Of a DNA stretch of 64,000 nt, positions 1 through 7,943 are shown in pieces. The DNA comes from Frigoribacterium sp. CFBP 13712 (GTDB lineage: Bacteria > Actinomycetota > Actinomycetes > Actinomycetales > Microbacteriaceae): contig NZ_JACYVH010000001.1 of NCBI RefSeq assembly GCF_014842255.1, forward strand, positions 89,264 to 153,263. The letters run 5' to 3'. A program made the position numbers and the translations under genes. Every line of letters begins with the position of its first letter. Positions within the stretch are counted from its first letter, which is position 1. The notes below the pieces were generated by a model that was not told the origin of the DNA, did no database searches, and worked only from the letters and a program-made list of their open reading frames with translations.

Positions 1-599
1 ACGCGTTCGACTCGACCCTGCCTGGTCAGCACGCTGAGCGTGGAGAGCACGCTGCTCCGCCGGTAGTCGGGCAGCGCCGCCGCGATCTCCGTCGTGCGGA
101 GCTCGCCCGCCCGCAGCATCTCGGGGATGCGGTCGGCCAGCGAGTCGCCCGCACCGACCCCCTCGGGACCGGGCGAGTCCGAACCGGTCTCGTGCGCCTC
201 CTGCAGGTACTCCGCCCTCGCGAGGTCGACGCCCTCGGCCGACACGCGACTCGACGCCCCGTCGGAGCCGGACGCCTGCGCGTAGGGCGCCAGCGTCAGC
301 GAGCGCCCCACCCGGGCGTACACGGCGGACGGGCTGGTGCCCTGATGCTCGGCGATCTCGGGGTACGAGGCGCCACCCAGCAGCAGCACGGCCTCGCCCT
401 CGAGCCCCAGCCACTGGCCCAGGCTCGCGATCTCCCAGCCGGCCGTGGTGACGGCGGAGCCCCACACCTCGATGTCGTCGGCGTGCTCGGTCGTGATGCG
501 TCGCAGGTCCTCCAGCAGGTCGACGAGGCGCTCTCGGGCGTCGTCGACGATCTCGGCGGTGAACTGAGGCGGCCGGCGAAGTTTGATCGGTCGTGACAT
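1..599 (-). CDS. Putative HTH DNA-binding protein (C-terminal part cut by window edge)
   Basis: The frame opens with ATG at 599-597 and runs to the window edge without a stop, so about 199 residues are visible. I do not recognise the family. Two segments look like helix-turn-helix units. The first is at about residues 79-100 ([16 protein letters not shown]). The second, at about 157-199, resembles a winged helix ([21 protein letters not shown] followed by [10 protein letters not shown]). A role in DNA binding or regulation is inferred from these only. It is divergent from rplU, and their starts are less than 90 bp apart. Confidence 0.55.
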   Translation of the reverse strand, partial: MSRPIKLRRPPQFTAEIVDDARERLVDLLEDLRRITTEHADDIEVWGSAVTTAGWEIASLGQWLGLEGEAVLLLGGASYPEIAEHQGTSPSAVYARVGRSLTLAPYAQASGSDGASSRVSAEGVDLARAEYLQEAHETGSDSPGPEGVGAGDSLADRIPEMLRAGELRTTEIAAALPDYRRSSVLSTLSVLTRQGRVER

Positions 600-685
600 T
601 TGTGAAAGACTATCCAAGTTGCCCTCGTGGCACCACGACGTCGCTCGGCAGTCCGGGCGTCACACCCCCTCACTTTGGAGTTCCC

Positions 686-997
686 ATGGCTTTCGCAATC
701 GTGCGCGCCGGTGGCCGTCAGGAGAAGGTCGAGGTCGGAACGATTCTGACCGTCGACCGCCTCAAGGCCTCCACCGCAGACACCGTCTCGTTCGTCCCCG
801 TCCTGCACGTCGACGGCGACACGATCCTCTCGGGCGACGACCTGGGCAAGGTGACGGTCGAGGGCGAGGTCCTGAACGACCTCCGCGGCCCGAAGATCGT
901 CATCCAGAACTACAAGAACAAGACCGGGTACAAGCGTCGCATGGGCTTCCGTGCCGACCTCACCCGCGTCAAGATCACCTCGATCACGACCAAGTAG
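686..997 (+). CDS. rplU: 50S ribosomal protein L21
   Basis: The product is a 103-residue L21 protein that binds 23S rRNA in the large subunit. The start at 686 ([12 protein letters not shown]) is chosen over an upstream in-frame ATG at 593 because it matches the family N-terminus and follows a GGAG Shine-Dalgarno. The basic C-terminal block ([14 protein letters not shown]) is the usual rRNA-binding signature. It is followed after 29 bp by rpmA, the normal partner. A short perfect inverted repeat (TCGTGG-CA-CCACGA) at 625-638 sits in the leader and may shape the 5' end of the mRNA. The gene normally found upstream in actinobacteria, rne, is not there. Confidence 0.97.
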   Translation: MAFAIVRAGGRQEKVEVGTILTVDRLKASTADTVSFVPVLHVDGDTILSGDDLGKVTVEGEVLNDLRGPKIVIQNYKNKTGYKRRMGFRADLTRVKITSITTK

Positions 998-1026
998 CAC
1001 TGTAGAAGATCAGGAGCTGACAGCAC

Positions 1027-1287
1027 ATGGCACACAAAAAGGGCGCATCGTCCACCCGTAACGGCCGCGACTCGAACGCCCAGCGCCTCGGCGTGAAGCG
1101 CTTCGGCGGCCAGGTCGTCCTCGCCGGCGAGATCATCGTCCGCCAGCGCGGCACCCACTTCCACCCCGGCGCCAACGTCGGCCGCGGCGGTGACGACACC
1201 CTCTTCGCCCTCGCACCCGGCTCCGTCGAGTTCGGCAACAAGGGCGGCCGCAAGGTCGTCAACATCGTCGCCGCCGTCACCGCGTAG
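1027..1287 (+). CDS. rpmA: 50S ribosomal protein L27
   Basis: This is an 86-residue L27, whose N-terminus reaches toward the peptidyl-transferase centre. The sequence begins [16 protein letters not shown], so it has the direct actinobacterial N-terminus without the cleavable extension seen in Firmicutes. The central [19 protein letters not shown] block is canonical. It is co-transcribed with rplU and ends at a strong hairpin at 1307-1338. The GTPase gene obg, which usually follows rpmA, is absent. The next gene is an unrelated dehydrogenase. Confidence 0.97.
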   Translation: MAHKKGASSTRNGRDSNAQRLGVKRFGGQVVLAGEIIVRQRGTHFHPGANVGRGGDDTLFALAPGSVEFGNKGGRKVVNIVAAVTA

Positions 1288-1306
1288 GTCTCGGCAGCAC
1301 GCGCCT

Positions 1307-1338
1307 CGGGGCGATCGGACTTCGGTCCGGTCGCCCCG
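1307..1338 (+). terminator. Terminator hairpin after rpmA
   Basis: CGGGGCGATCGGAC and GTCCGGTCGCCCCG form a 14-bp stem, with one T-G pair, closed by a TTCG tetraloop. There is no T tract, as is common in GC-rich actinobacteria. The position 20 bp after the rpmA stop fits termination of the rplU-rpmA transcript. Confidence 0.8.
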
Positions 1339-1418
1339 TTCCGCGTCCCGGCACGATGGAGGACGATCCTGTACCCCTCTGCCAGGTCACTGTGTGCCGC
1401 GGCGCGTAGACGGGAACG

Positions 1419-2594
1419 ATGAGAGCACTCACCTACCAGTCGGTCACCAAAGTCTCGGTCGAGGACGTCCCCGACCCCCGCATCATCGACCCCACCGACG
1501 CCGTCATCAAGGTGACGTCCGCCGCCATCTGCGGCAGCGACCTGCACCTCTACGACGTCTTCGACTCGTACCTCGACAAGGGCGACATCCTCGGACACGA
1601 GACCATGGGTGTCGTCACCCAGGTCGGATCCGCCGTCGGACGCGTCAAGGTCGGCGACCGCGTCGTCGTCCCGTTCGTCATCGCCTGCGGCGACTGCTTC
1701 ATGTGCGATCGCGGGCTCTTCTCGCAGTGCGAGACGACCCAGGTCACCGAGTACGGCTCGGGCGCGACCCTGTACGGCTTCAGCAAGCTCTACGGCCAGG
1801 TGCCCGGCGGGCAGGCCGAGCAGCTGCGAGTCCCCCTCGCGGACGCCAACCTCGTCACGGTCGGGCACGACCTGCCCGACGAGCGGTACCTGTTCCTCAG
1901 CGACATCCTCCCCACCGCGTGGCAGGGCGTCGAGTACGCGCAGGTCCCCGAGGGCGGCACGCTCGTCGTGCTCGGACTCGGACCGGTCGGCCAGTTCGCG
2001 TCCCGCATCGGCGTGCACCGCGGCTACCGCGTGATCGGCATCGACCCCGTCCCCGAGCGCCGCGCCATGGCCGAGCGCCACGGCGTCGAGGTGCTCGACC
2101 TCACGAAGGACATCGCCGACGTCGTGTCGGGGATGACCGACGGCCGCGGACCCGACTCCGTCCTCGACGCCGTCGGTATGGAGGCCCACGACCACGGCGG
2201 AGTGACCGCCGTGCAGAAGTTCGCCGCCGTCCTCCCCGACAAGGTCGGCCAGGCCGTCCTGCAGAAGGCCGGCCTCGACGCCCTCGGCGCCATGCACCTC
2301 GCGTTCGAGATCGTCCGCCGCGGCGGCACCGTGTCGCTCAGCGGCGTGTACGGCGGCACCGCCGACCCGACGCCGTTCCTCACGCTGTTCGACAAGCAGA
2401 TCACCCTCAAGATGGGCCAGTGCAACGTGCAGCGGTGGATGGACACCCTGATGCCCCTCGTCGAGGACCCGGCCGACCCGCTCGGCACGATGGACCTCGT
2501 CACGCACCCCGTGCCGCTCGCCGAGGCCCCCGCCATGTACGAGCTGTTCAAGCAGAAGGACGACGGCTGCATCAAGGTGGTCCTGAAGCCCTGA
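1419..2594 (+). CDS. Zinc-dependent alcohol dehydrogenase, formaldehyde-dehydrogenase-like
   Basis: This is a 391-residue medium-chain dehydrogenase of the Zn-ADH superfamily, oxidising an alcohol or aldehyde adduct with NAD(P). Catalytic zinc ligands are visible as Cys38 (AAICGSDLH) and His60-Glu61 (GHETMG). Four structural-zinc cysteines are at 90, 93, 96 and 104 (ACGDCFMCDRGLFSQC). The Rossmann glycine motif GLGPVG lies at about 186-191. The long internal segment resembles the glutathione-independent formaldehyde dehydrogenase subgroup, but the substrate cannot be read from sequence. It is a single-gene unit, bounded upstream by the rpmA terminator and downstream by a very strong hairpin. 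Confidence 0.88.
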   Translation: MRALTYQSVTKVSVEDVPDPRIIDPTDAVIKVTSAAICGSDLHLYDVFDSYLDKGDILGHETMGVVTQVGSAVGRVKVGDRVVVPFVIACGDCFMCDRGLFSQCETTQVTEYGSGATLYGFSKLYGQVPGGQAEQLRVPLADANLVTVGHDLPDERYLFLSDILPTAWQGVEYAQVPEGGTLVVLGLGPVGQFASRIGVHRGYRVIGIDPVPERRAMAERHGVEVLDLTKDIADVVSGMTDGRGPDSVLDAVGMEAHDHGGVTAVQKFAAVLPDKVGQAVLQKAGLDALGAMHLAFEIVRRGGTVSLSGVYGGTADPTPFLTLFDKQITLKMGQCNVQRWMDTLMPLVEDPADPLGTMDLVTHPVPLAEAPAMYELFKQKDDGCIKVVLKP

Positions 2595-2612
2595 CCTGCA
2601 GGTCCTGACATC

Positions 2613-2658
2613 GACGGCACCTCACGACCCGCGCCTCCTCGGGTCGTGAGGTGCCGTC
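2613..2658 (+). terminator. 18-bp perfect hairpin with the dispersed motif in its loop
   Basis: The arms GACGGCACCTCACGACCC (2613-2630) and GGGTCGTGAGGTGCCGTC (2641-2658) are perfectly complementary. The 10-base loop is GCGCCTCCTC. Loop plus the adjoining stem base carries the 11-bp motif CGCGCCTCCTC that recurs through the window. It lies 18 bp after the dehydrogenase stop. Confidence 0.88.
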
Positions 2659-2820
2659 CGTGCGTGGACGGCCGACGGGAATACGACGAGTTAGCCGACA
2701 GTTCATCGAAACGCGCACCTGCGTTCATGACATTCGGAGCAATCCAGTGATGGACTTAGTGTCGAATCAACAACGAGGGTCTCGTCCCGAGCCCCCGTCG
2801 GCGACATCGAAGAGAGAACC

Positions 2821-3804
2821 ATGGATCTCCGGACGGCCGAACACCCCAGGCCGAACCACTTCATCCTGCACCTCAGCGACACGCATCTCGTCGGCGGTGA
2901 CGGCGACCTCTACGGGGCCGTCGACAGCGAGGCCCGTCTCCGGCAGATCGTCGCCGAGATCGAGGCCTCGGGAAACAGCCCCGAGGCGATCGTCTTCACG
3001 GGCGACCTCGCCGACAAGGGCGAGCCGGACGCCTACCGGAAGCTGCGCGAGCTCGTCCAGCCGATGGCCGACCGCCTCGGCGCCCAGGTCATCTGGGCGA
3101 TGGGCAACCACGACGAGCGCGGGGCCTTCCGGGAGCAGCTCTTCGGCCAGCTGCCGTCGCAGCGACCGGTCGACCTCGTCTACGACGTCAACGGTCTGCG
3201 GATCATCACCCTCGACACGACCGTGCCCGGGCACCACTACGGCGAGCTGTCGGGCGAGCAGCTCGACTGGCTGGCGGAGGAGCTCAGCACCGACGCCCCC
3301 GACGGCACCATCATCGCGATGCACCACCCGCCCGTGCCGAGCGTTCAAGACCTCACCGCCCTCGTCGAGCTGCGTGACCAGGCGTCGTTGGCCGAGGTCG
3401 TCGAAGGCAGCGACGTGCGGTCGATCATCGCCGGGCACCTGCACTACTCGACCAACACGGTCTTCGCGGGGATCCCCGTCTCCGTGGCCTCGGCGACTTG
3501 CTACACGCAGGATCTCAACGCCGCGGGCGGCGGCACCCGCGGACGCGATGGCGCCCAGTCGTTCAACCTGGTGCACGTGTACGAGGGCTCTGTCGTGCAC
3601 TCGGTCGTGCCGATCGGCACCTACGAGACCGTCGGCGAACGCGTCCCGGCCGACGTCGTGGCCGAGCGCCTGGCCCTCGCCGGGGTGCGCATCGCCCCGG
3701 CGGCACCGCGCCACCGGGCGACCGACACCGCGCCCGTGCCGCTGCCGCTCGCCGCGCCTGCTCGGCAGGACTACGCCCTCACCGGGCCCATCGACACCCT
3801 GTAG
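2821..3804 (+). CDS. Metallophosphoesterase, CpdA-like 3',5'-cyclic nucleotide phosphodiesterase
   Basis: This 327-residue calcineurin-like phosphoesterase has the full set of metal-binding motifs: D20-x-H22 (LSDTHL), GDL at 61-63, GNHDE at 96-100, HHPP at 168-171 and GHLH at 205-208. This order and spacing match the CpdA/Icc and Rv0805 type, which hydrolyses cAMP and other cyclic nucleotides. Actual substrate specificity is inferred. The start at 2821 follows a GAAGAGAG purine stretch. There is no signal peptide, so it is probably cytoplasmic. It stands alone between the preceding hairpin and a repeat-rich gap. Confidence 0.85.
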   Translation: MDLRTAEHPRPNHFILHLSDTHLVGGDGDLYGAVDSEARLRQIVAEIEASGNSPEAIVFTGDLADKGEPDAYRKLRELVQPMADRLGAQVIWAMGNHDERGAFREQLFGQLPSQRPVDLVYDVNGLRIITLDTTVPGHHYGELSGEQLDWLAEELSTDAPDGTIIAMHHPPVPSVQDLTALVELRDQASLAEVVEGSDVRSIIAGHLHYSTNTVFAGIPVSVASATCYTQDLNAAGGGTRGRDGAQSFNLVHVYEGSVVHSVVPIGTYETVGERVPADVVAERLALAGVRIAPAAPRHRATDTAPVPLPLAAPARQDYALTGPIDTL

Positions 3805-3907
3805 CGGCGGTGCCGGGCGCCTGGGGAGCCTTTCGTCGCGTCGGTTCGTGCCGGTGCCGGCCGGTGCCGGTCGGTGCTGGTCGAGAACGCGAGCAGCCGC
3901 GGTGCAC

Positions 3908-4003
3908 GTCGGCAACTCCTCACCTGTGCGTCGCCGCGAGTCGCCCGCCCCGAGGATGCGCGGGCCGGGTCGCGAACGTCTTCACGCGTGGGGAGTTACC
4001 GAC
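3908..4003. repeat. Palindromic element, copy 1 (96 bp)
   Basis: It begins GTCGGCAACTCCTCAC and ends GTGGGGAGTTACCGAC, giving terminal inverted repeats of about 16 bp with two mismatches. Complementarity continues inward imperfectly (CGCCGCGAGTCGC against GCGAACG and GGGTCGC segments), so the whole unit could fold as one long hairpin. It may be a MITE- or REP-like element or a structured RNA. Confidence 0.6.
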
Positions 4004-4069
4004 AGCGCGCGACCACACACGTGCTGAATCCGAACACGAGATCTGCGCAGGCGGCGGGACGCGCCCCGC

Positions 4070-4164
4070 GTCGGCAACTCCTCATCCTTGCCCGCCGAGC
4101 CAGACCGCGCCCCCGAACGAGGGTGGTCATCAGCCGAACGGTGCAGAAGCCAGGAGTTGCCGAC
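4070..4164. repeat. Palindromic element, copy 2 (95 bp)
   Basis: It begins GTCGGCAACTCCT and ends AGGAGTTGCCGAC, a 13-bp perfect terminal inverted repeat. The arms continue with further partial pairing (CCGAGCC against GGCTGA-type sequence read in reverse). It has the same termini and almost the same length as copy 1, while the interiors differ, as expected for diverged copies of one mobile or structured element. Confidence 0.6.
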
Positions 4165-4250
4165 GGTGGGCGCGGCGTCGGGCGGTACGGGAGTGCGGCC
4201 CAAGGCCCGGCCCGACGCGCGGCCCGGCGCGCGGCCCCCGGGTGTCTCCG

Positions 4251-4314
4251 GGCCTCAGATCTCCGGCCTCAGATCTCGGGCCTCAGACATAGACACTCAG
4301 ATCTCGGAACTCAG
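4251..4314. repeat. Short tandem repeats of GGCCTCAGATCTC
   Basis: GGCCTCAGATCTC occurs at 4251-4263 and 4265-4277. Degenerate copies follow at 4279 (GGCCTCAGA), 4296 (CTCAGATCTCGG) and 4309 (ACTCAG). The first three are spaced 14 bp apart. The last runs into the stop codon of the oxygenase gene at 4311. Confidence 0.65.
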
Positions 4315-5135
4315 CCCCGGGGCGGCGCGGACGCCATGGCGGCGCGCATCCGCCGCAGATACCCGTCGCGGAGCACATGGCGCAGTCGCGGCGGCAGATG
4401 CGGCACGACGACCGACGCGACGCCCATCACCCGGGCGTACCGACGGGCGGACCGGGCGCTCCACGGCAGGTCGAACCGGAGCCGGACGGTCTCGGGCAGC
4501 GACCCCAGCGTGACGCACCGCGCCACCGGCATGAGCACGCGGAGCCACCAGGGCACGTTCACGGGGTGCAGCAGCTGGCGGGCCACGCCGCGAGTGACGT
4601 CGTCGACGACGAGTGCGTCGACCGCCCCAGCCCAGTACCGGGCGAAGGCCTCGCGGTCGGCGGGCCAGAGCTCGCGGGGCATCTGCAAGGCCGTCCCCAC
4701 GACGGCGTACTCCTGGTAGACCGAGTCGGCGACCTCGGGAGTCAGGGGGCCGTGCACCTGCTCGAAGATCGTCATGGCCGAGTCGTAGAGGGTCGCCGCC
4801 ACCCAGAGCTGCGATGCCGGGTCGAAGGCGTCGTAGCGGACCCCCTGGCTGCCGTCGGCGTGGACGGGTCGATGCGCCCGTCCGACCTCACGGCGCACAT
4901 GCGCGCGCTCCGCGGGCGAGCCGAAGACGACGGCGTACAGGTAGGTCATCGTCCCGTGCAGCCTCGACAGGGGCCGGTCGACGAAGTCGCTGTGATCGGC
5001 CACGCCATGCCCGACGGCAGGGTCGGCCAGCTGCAGCAGGATCGCCCGCCCGCCCCCGGCGAGCAGCACGGACTCCCCCGCCATGTCGCCGATGGTCCGC
5101 ACATCGCTTCCGCGCAGTGTCCAGGGCAGCCTCAT
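4311..5135 (-). CDS. Oxygenase MpaB family protein (DUF2236)
   Basis: The 274-residue product matches the MpaB/latex-clearing-protein-type DUF2236 fold, which binds b-type haem. The HRPVH block near residue 90 carries the conserved histidines expected near haem, and the FDPASQLWVAATLYDSA segment is typical. Characterised relatives are oxygenases acting on lipid-like or polyisoprenoid substrates. The substrate here is unknown. The start MRLPWTLRGSDV is the only reasonable ATG and faces the Nudix gene 38 bp away, so the two share a short divergent promoter region. Confidence 0.8.
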   Translation of the reverse strand: MRLPWTLRGSDVRTIGDMAGESVLLAGGGRAILLQLADPAVGHGVADHSDFVDRPLSRLHGTMTYLYAVVFGSPAERAHVRREVGRAHRPVHADGSQGVRYDAFDPASQLWVAATLYDSAMTIFEQVHGPLTPEVADSVYQEYAVVGTALQMPRELWPADREAFARYWAGAVDALVVDDVTRGVARQLLHPVNVPWWLRVLMPVARCVTLGSLPETVRLRFDLPWSARSARRYARVMGVASVVVPHLPPRLRHVLRDGYLRRMRAAMASAPPRG

Positions 5136-5173
5136 GCGGTCAGCCTAGAGGCCGCCCTCGGTAGGGTTCTCCC

Positions 5174-5650
5174 ATGTCGACGCCCGATTTCGTCCTGTCC
5201 CTCCGAGAGAAGATCGGCACCGAACGGCTGTGGCTCTCGGGGGTGACGGCGGTCGTCGTCCGCGGCGACGACATCCTGCTCGTCCGTCGTGCCGACACGG
5301 GCGCCTGGACGCCGGTCACGGGCATCATCGATCCAGGTGAGCACCCCGCCGACGCGGCCGTCCGAGAGACCCTCGAGGAGGCCGGCGTCGTGGCCGTGCC
5401 CGAGCGTCTGGCCGCCATCGGCGTGACCGACGAGATCGTCTACGGCAACGGCGACCGAGCCCAGTACATCGACCATACGTTCGTCATGAGCCACCGAGCG
5501 GGCGAACCCCACCCGGCCGACGGCGAGAACACCGAGGCGCGCTGGTTCTCGACGACGGCGCTTCCCCCGATGAGCACCGAGATGACCCGGCGCATCGAGG
5601 CCGCGCTGTCCGACGAGGTCGCCGCGCGCTTCGGCACGACGCCCTCCTGA
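5174..5650 (+). CDS. Nudix hydrolase
   Basis: This 158-residue Nudix protein hydrolyses a nucleoside diphosphate linked to another group. The Nudix box runs from Gly50 to Val72 and fits the GX5EX7REUXEEXGU pattern with E56, R64, E65, E68 and E69 present. Actinobacterial relatives are often annotated as NAD-pyrophosphatase or ADP-ribose pyrophosphatase-like, but this sequence gives no clear substrate marker. It is divergent from the MpaB-type gene and convergent with the Stealth gene. Confidence 0.88.
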   Translation: MSTPDFVLSLREKIGTERLWLSGVTAVVVRGDDILLVRRADTGAWTPVTGIIDPGEHPADAAVRETLEEAGVVAVPERLAAIGVTDEIVYGNGDRAQYIDHTFVMSHRAGEPHPADGENTEARWFSTTALPPMSTEMTRRIEAALSDEVAARFGTTPS

Positions 5651-5707
5651 CCCGAGCCACCCGAGACGCGCAGGGCGCTCGAGCGACCCGCGACCCCCGT
5701 GGGAGCC

Positions 5708-5718
5708 GAGGAGGCGCG
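5708..5718 (+). repeat. Dispersed motif copy GAGGAGGCGCG, intergenic
   Basis: An exact copy of the 11-bp motif, preceded by GCC, lies in the 105-bp gap between the convergent Nudix and Stealth genes. That is a likely termination region, although no clean hairpin is formed here. Confidence 0.6.
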
Positions 5719-5755
5719 GCAGACCCCCGCAGACCCAGCAGACCCGCCGGGACGT

Positions 5756-7387
5756 TCAGCCCTCGAGGCTGCCCTGCACTCCGCCTGCGCGCAGCGAACG
5801 ACGATCCTGTTCGGCGCTCTCGCGAGCGACGCGATCCATCTCGGCCTGCTCCCACGGGGCGGCGAACGGGTAGTAGCGCTCGAGGAAGTCCGTCACCGTC
5901 GCGGTGCGCTCTTCGTCGCTGACCTCGGGGAAACTGCCGTCGTTGAGGCAGAAGAAGTCGTCGGACCGCTTCTTGAGGAGGTCGGACAACGAGGCGAGGC
6001 CCGAGACCATCGTCGTGTCGATGTAGCTGACGCGCGCGTTCTCCTGGACGATCGCCCGCCCGGTCATCAGCGAGTAGTAGTGGTACAGCGAGTTGGTGAC
6101 GGAGATGTTCTCCTTCGCCCGGAAGGGACTCGCGGCCGTCGCGGCGAACTCGGCCGCGAACTCGTGCTCGAGCTCGTACATCACGCTGCGTCGGAGGGGC
6201 GCGGCCGTGTGCTCGAGGTGCCGGGTGGTGACGCGTCCGAAACGCTGCTGGAGCAGACGACGATTGACCCGGGCGGCGTTCTCGAAGCCGCTGCGCTCGG
6301 GGTTGTTCAGCCCGAGGCCGATGCGGGTGTCGGCCTCGATGAACTTCGTCACCGACCCCGGTGAGAAGAACATCGACGGCGCGACCGGGCGACCGAAGAA
6401 CATGTCGTCGTTCGAGTACAGGAAGTGCTCGCTGAGACCCTCGATGTGGTGCAGCTGCGATTCGACGGCCTGAGAGTTGTGGGTCGGCAGATACGACAGG
6501 TCGGAGAAGAACTCCTCGCTGCGCACGACGCGCACCCGCGGGTGGTCGCCGAGCCACTCGGGGACAGGCGAATCGGTGGCGATGTAGATGGTGCGAACCC
6601 AGGGGGCGAACATGTAGACCGAACGGAGCGCGTACTTCAGCTCGTCGATCTGGCGGAACCGAGCCGGGGCGTCGTCTCCCTCGCCCACGACGTGCCGCTT
6701 GGCCTGAGCTGCACGGGCCCGCTGGTACTCGACGGAGTTCCCGTCGACCCAGGAGAAGATCAGGTCGATCTCGAACGTGATGTCCGTCGCGTGGTCGTCG
6801 AACATGTGCGCCAGGGTGGGCCACTCGAGCCCGAAGCGCTCGACGGTGCCTTCGACGGCCTCGTCGCGCGGGAGGGCGGTGCGCATCAGGGCGTTCTCGG
6901 TCGGGGCGAGGATCTCGTCGTCCGTGACGATCCAGAACTCGACCTGCACGGCCGTGCCCGCACCGTAGCGCAGACGGCCGATGGGCTCGACCCTCGGCCG
7001 GTAGATCTTGAAGATGCGTTCGGCCTCGACGTCGAGACCGCCCTCGACGACCAGCACCGCCCGCGATTTGCCGGCCTTCGCGTAGAACGGCTCGCTCGCG
7101 GACGCCTCGACCATCGCCGTGACGAAGGCCTCACGGTGCACGATGTCGATCGCGATCACCGGACGGATGTCGTTGCCTCGCACGAGGAGGTAGGGCACGT
7201 CCGCCTCGTCGAGGACCCGACGGAGGTACAGCAGGTCTTCGATCATCGACTGCTGCGGCGTCAGATGGCCGTTCAGCAGTGTGAACTGCCCCTTGCGGAG
7301 CACGATGTCGTCGCGATCGAGACCACCGGATCGGGGACGAGGGGTCAGGAGCGGACTCTCCGTCGTACCGGTGATCTCGGTGACCAT
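5756..7387 (-). CDS. Stealth family sugar-phosphate transferase
   Basis: The 543-residue protein has the four Stealth conserved regions. CR1 is IDLIFSWVDG (207-216). CR2 is around 242-285 (RFRQIDELKYALRSVYMFAP, then IYIATDSPVPEWL). CR3 is around 300-335 (THNSQAVES and FLYSNDDMFFG). CR4 lies further on around SLYHYYSLMTGRA. Family members transfer hexose-1-phosphate from nucleotide sugars to build phosphodiester-linked surface polysaccharides. The N-terminal 200 residues are an extra domain before CR1, also seen in actinobacterial members. No other polysaccharide genes are adjacent, so the polymer is unknown. Confidence 0.88.
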   Translation of the reverse strand: MVTEITGTTESPLLTPRPRSGGLDRDDIVLRKGQFTLLNGHLTPQQSMIEDLLYLRRVLDEADVPYLLVRGNDIRPVIAIDIVHREAFVTAMVEASASEPFYAKAGKSRAVLVVEGGLDVEAERIFKIYRPRVEPIGRLRYGAGTAVQVEFWIVTDDEILAPTENALMRTALPRDEAVEGTVERFGLEWPTLAHMFDDHATDITFEIDLIFSWVDGNSVEYQRARAAQAKRHVVGEGDDAPARFRQIDELKYALRSVYMFAPWVRTIYIATDSPVPEWLGDHPRVRVVRSEEFFSDLSYLPTHNSQAVESQLHHIEGLSEHFLYSNDDMFFGRPVAPSMFFSPGSVTKFIEADTRIGLGLNNPERSGFENAARVNRRLLQQRFGRVTTRHLEHTAAPLRRSVMYELEHEFAAEFAATAASPFRAKENISVTNSLYHYYSLMTGRAIVQENARVSYIDTTMVSGLASLSDLLKKRSDDFFCLNDGSFPEVSDEERTATVTDFLERYYPFAAPWEQAEMDRVARESAEQDRRSLRAGGVQGSLEG

Positions 7388-7446
7388 TCAGACTCAACCT
7401 TCCGTGCGGGCCTCGGGTAGGCCGCTGCACCCTGGGGGAACATTTG

Positions 7447-7452
7447 ATTTTA
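7447..7452 (-). promoter_or_regulatory. Possible -10 box for the Stealth gene
   Basis: Read on the minus strand, TAAAAT stands out in an otherwise GC-rich leader about 60 bp before the ATG at 7387. No good -35 hexamer is visible at the expected distance, so this is a weak call. Confidence 0.3.
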
Positions 7453-7502
7453 GCGGTAGCTCGCGCACTCCGCTCGGTGGACCGCCGCGGGAGGGCCTGC
7501 CG

Positions 7503-7868
7503 TCAGCGACGAGTGGCGGCCCGGCCGGTCGTGCCGGCCTCGTCGGTCGGCACCTTGACGACGACGCCGACCGCGATGAACACCCCCGCGGCGACGAACT
7601 GCAGCGCCGCCCAGGGCTGACCGGTGATCGGGATCACGACGACCGGATTCCAGATGACGGCGACGGCCGCGAGGAGGGGCGTCGCCCACCAGGTCCGGCC
7701 GCGGACGGCGAAGACCAGCATGATCAACGCCAGGATCGACACGACGTAGCGGAAGCCGATGAACAGCCCCGAGTCGAGCAGCACGACCCCGACGACGAGC
7801 GCCAACGCCCCCAGCAGGCCGGGGGCCAGGGCGGGGCGGGTATATGCGGGTGCGGTGGGCGTGGGCAC
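7503..7868 (-). CDS. Small four-helix membrane protein (DUF6804-like)
   Basis: This 121-residue protein consists almost entirely of hydrophobic segments: about 16-36, 39-55, 63-80 and 86-104. It has the pattern FRYVVSILALIMLVFAVRGR and WWATPLLAAVAVIWNPVV that I associate with the actinobacterial DUF6804 family. Function is unknown. The N-terminus is short and proline-rich, and the C-terminus is charged and probably cytoplasmic. It is transcribed in the same direction as the SGNH-like gene upstream and the Stealth gene downstream, with gaps of about 75 and 115 bp. Confidence 0.7.
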   Translation of the reverse strand: MPTPTAPAYTRPALAPGLLGALALVVGVVLLDSGLFIGFRYVVSILALIMLVFAVRGRTWWATPLLAAVAVIWNPVVVIPITGQPWAALQFVAAGVFIAVGVVVKVPTDEAGTTGRAATRR

Positions 7869-7943
7869 GGAAGACCTCTCGATGGACCGCAGACGGCCTG
7901 CGGGCGTACCGACCGAGCCTATCGGGCGCCCCCGTGCCGGAAC

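Larger units (their letters stand above)
3805..4310. other. 506-bp repeat-rich intergenic region
   Basis: No gene is supported here. The first 100 bases carry short GGTGCCGG-type repeats. Two similar-sized palindromic elements follow (3908-4003 and 4070-4164). The right end is a run of 14-bp CTCAGATCTC repeats that reaches the stop codon of the converging oxygenase gene. No transposase is present here or elsewhere in the window. Confidence 0.75.

Noticed and set aside
582-616. Promoter for rplU (TTGATC at 583, TATCCA or GACTAT near 608-616)
   Set aside because: Spacing between candidate boxes is 19-22 bp and the matches are poor, so no feature is listed.
3908-4164. Integron attC sites or CRISPR repeats
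   Set aside because: The termini lack the attC RYYYAAC/GTTRRRY pair in proper spacing, and there is no integrase. Only four terminus copies exist, in alternating orientation, with no cas genes.
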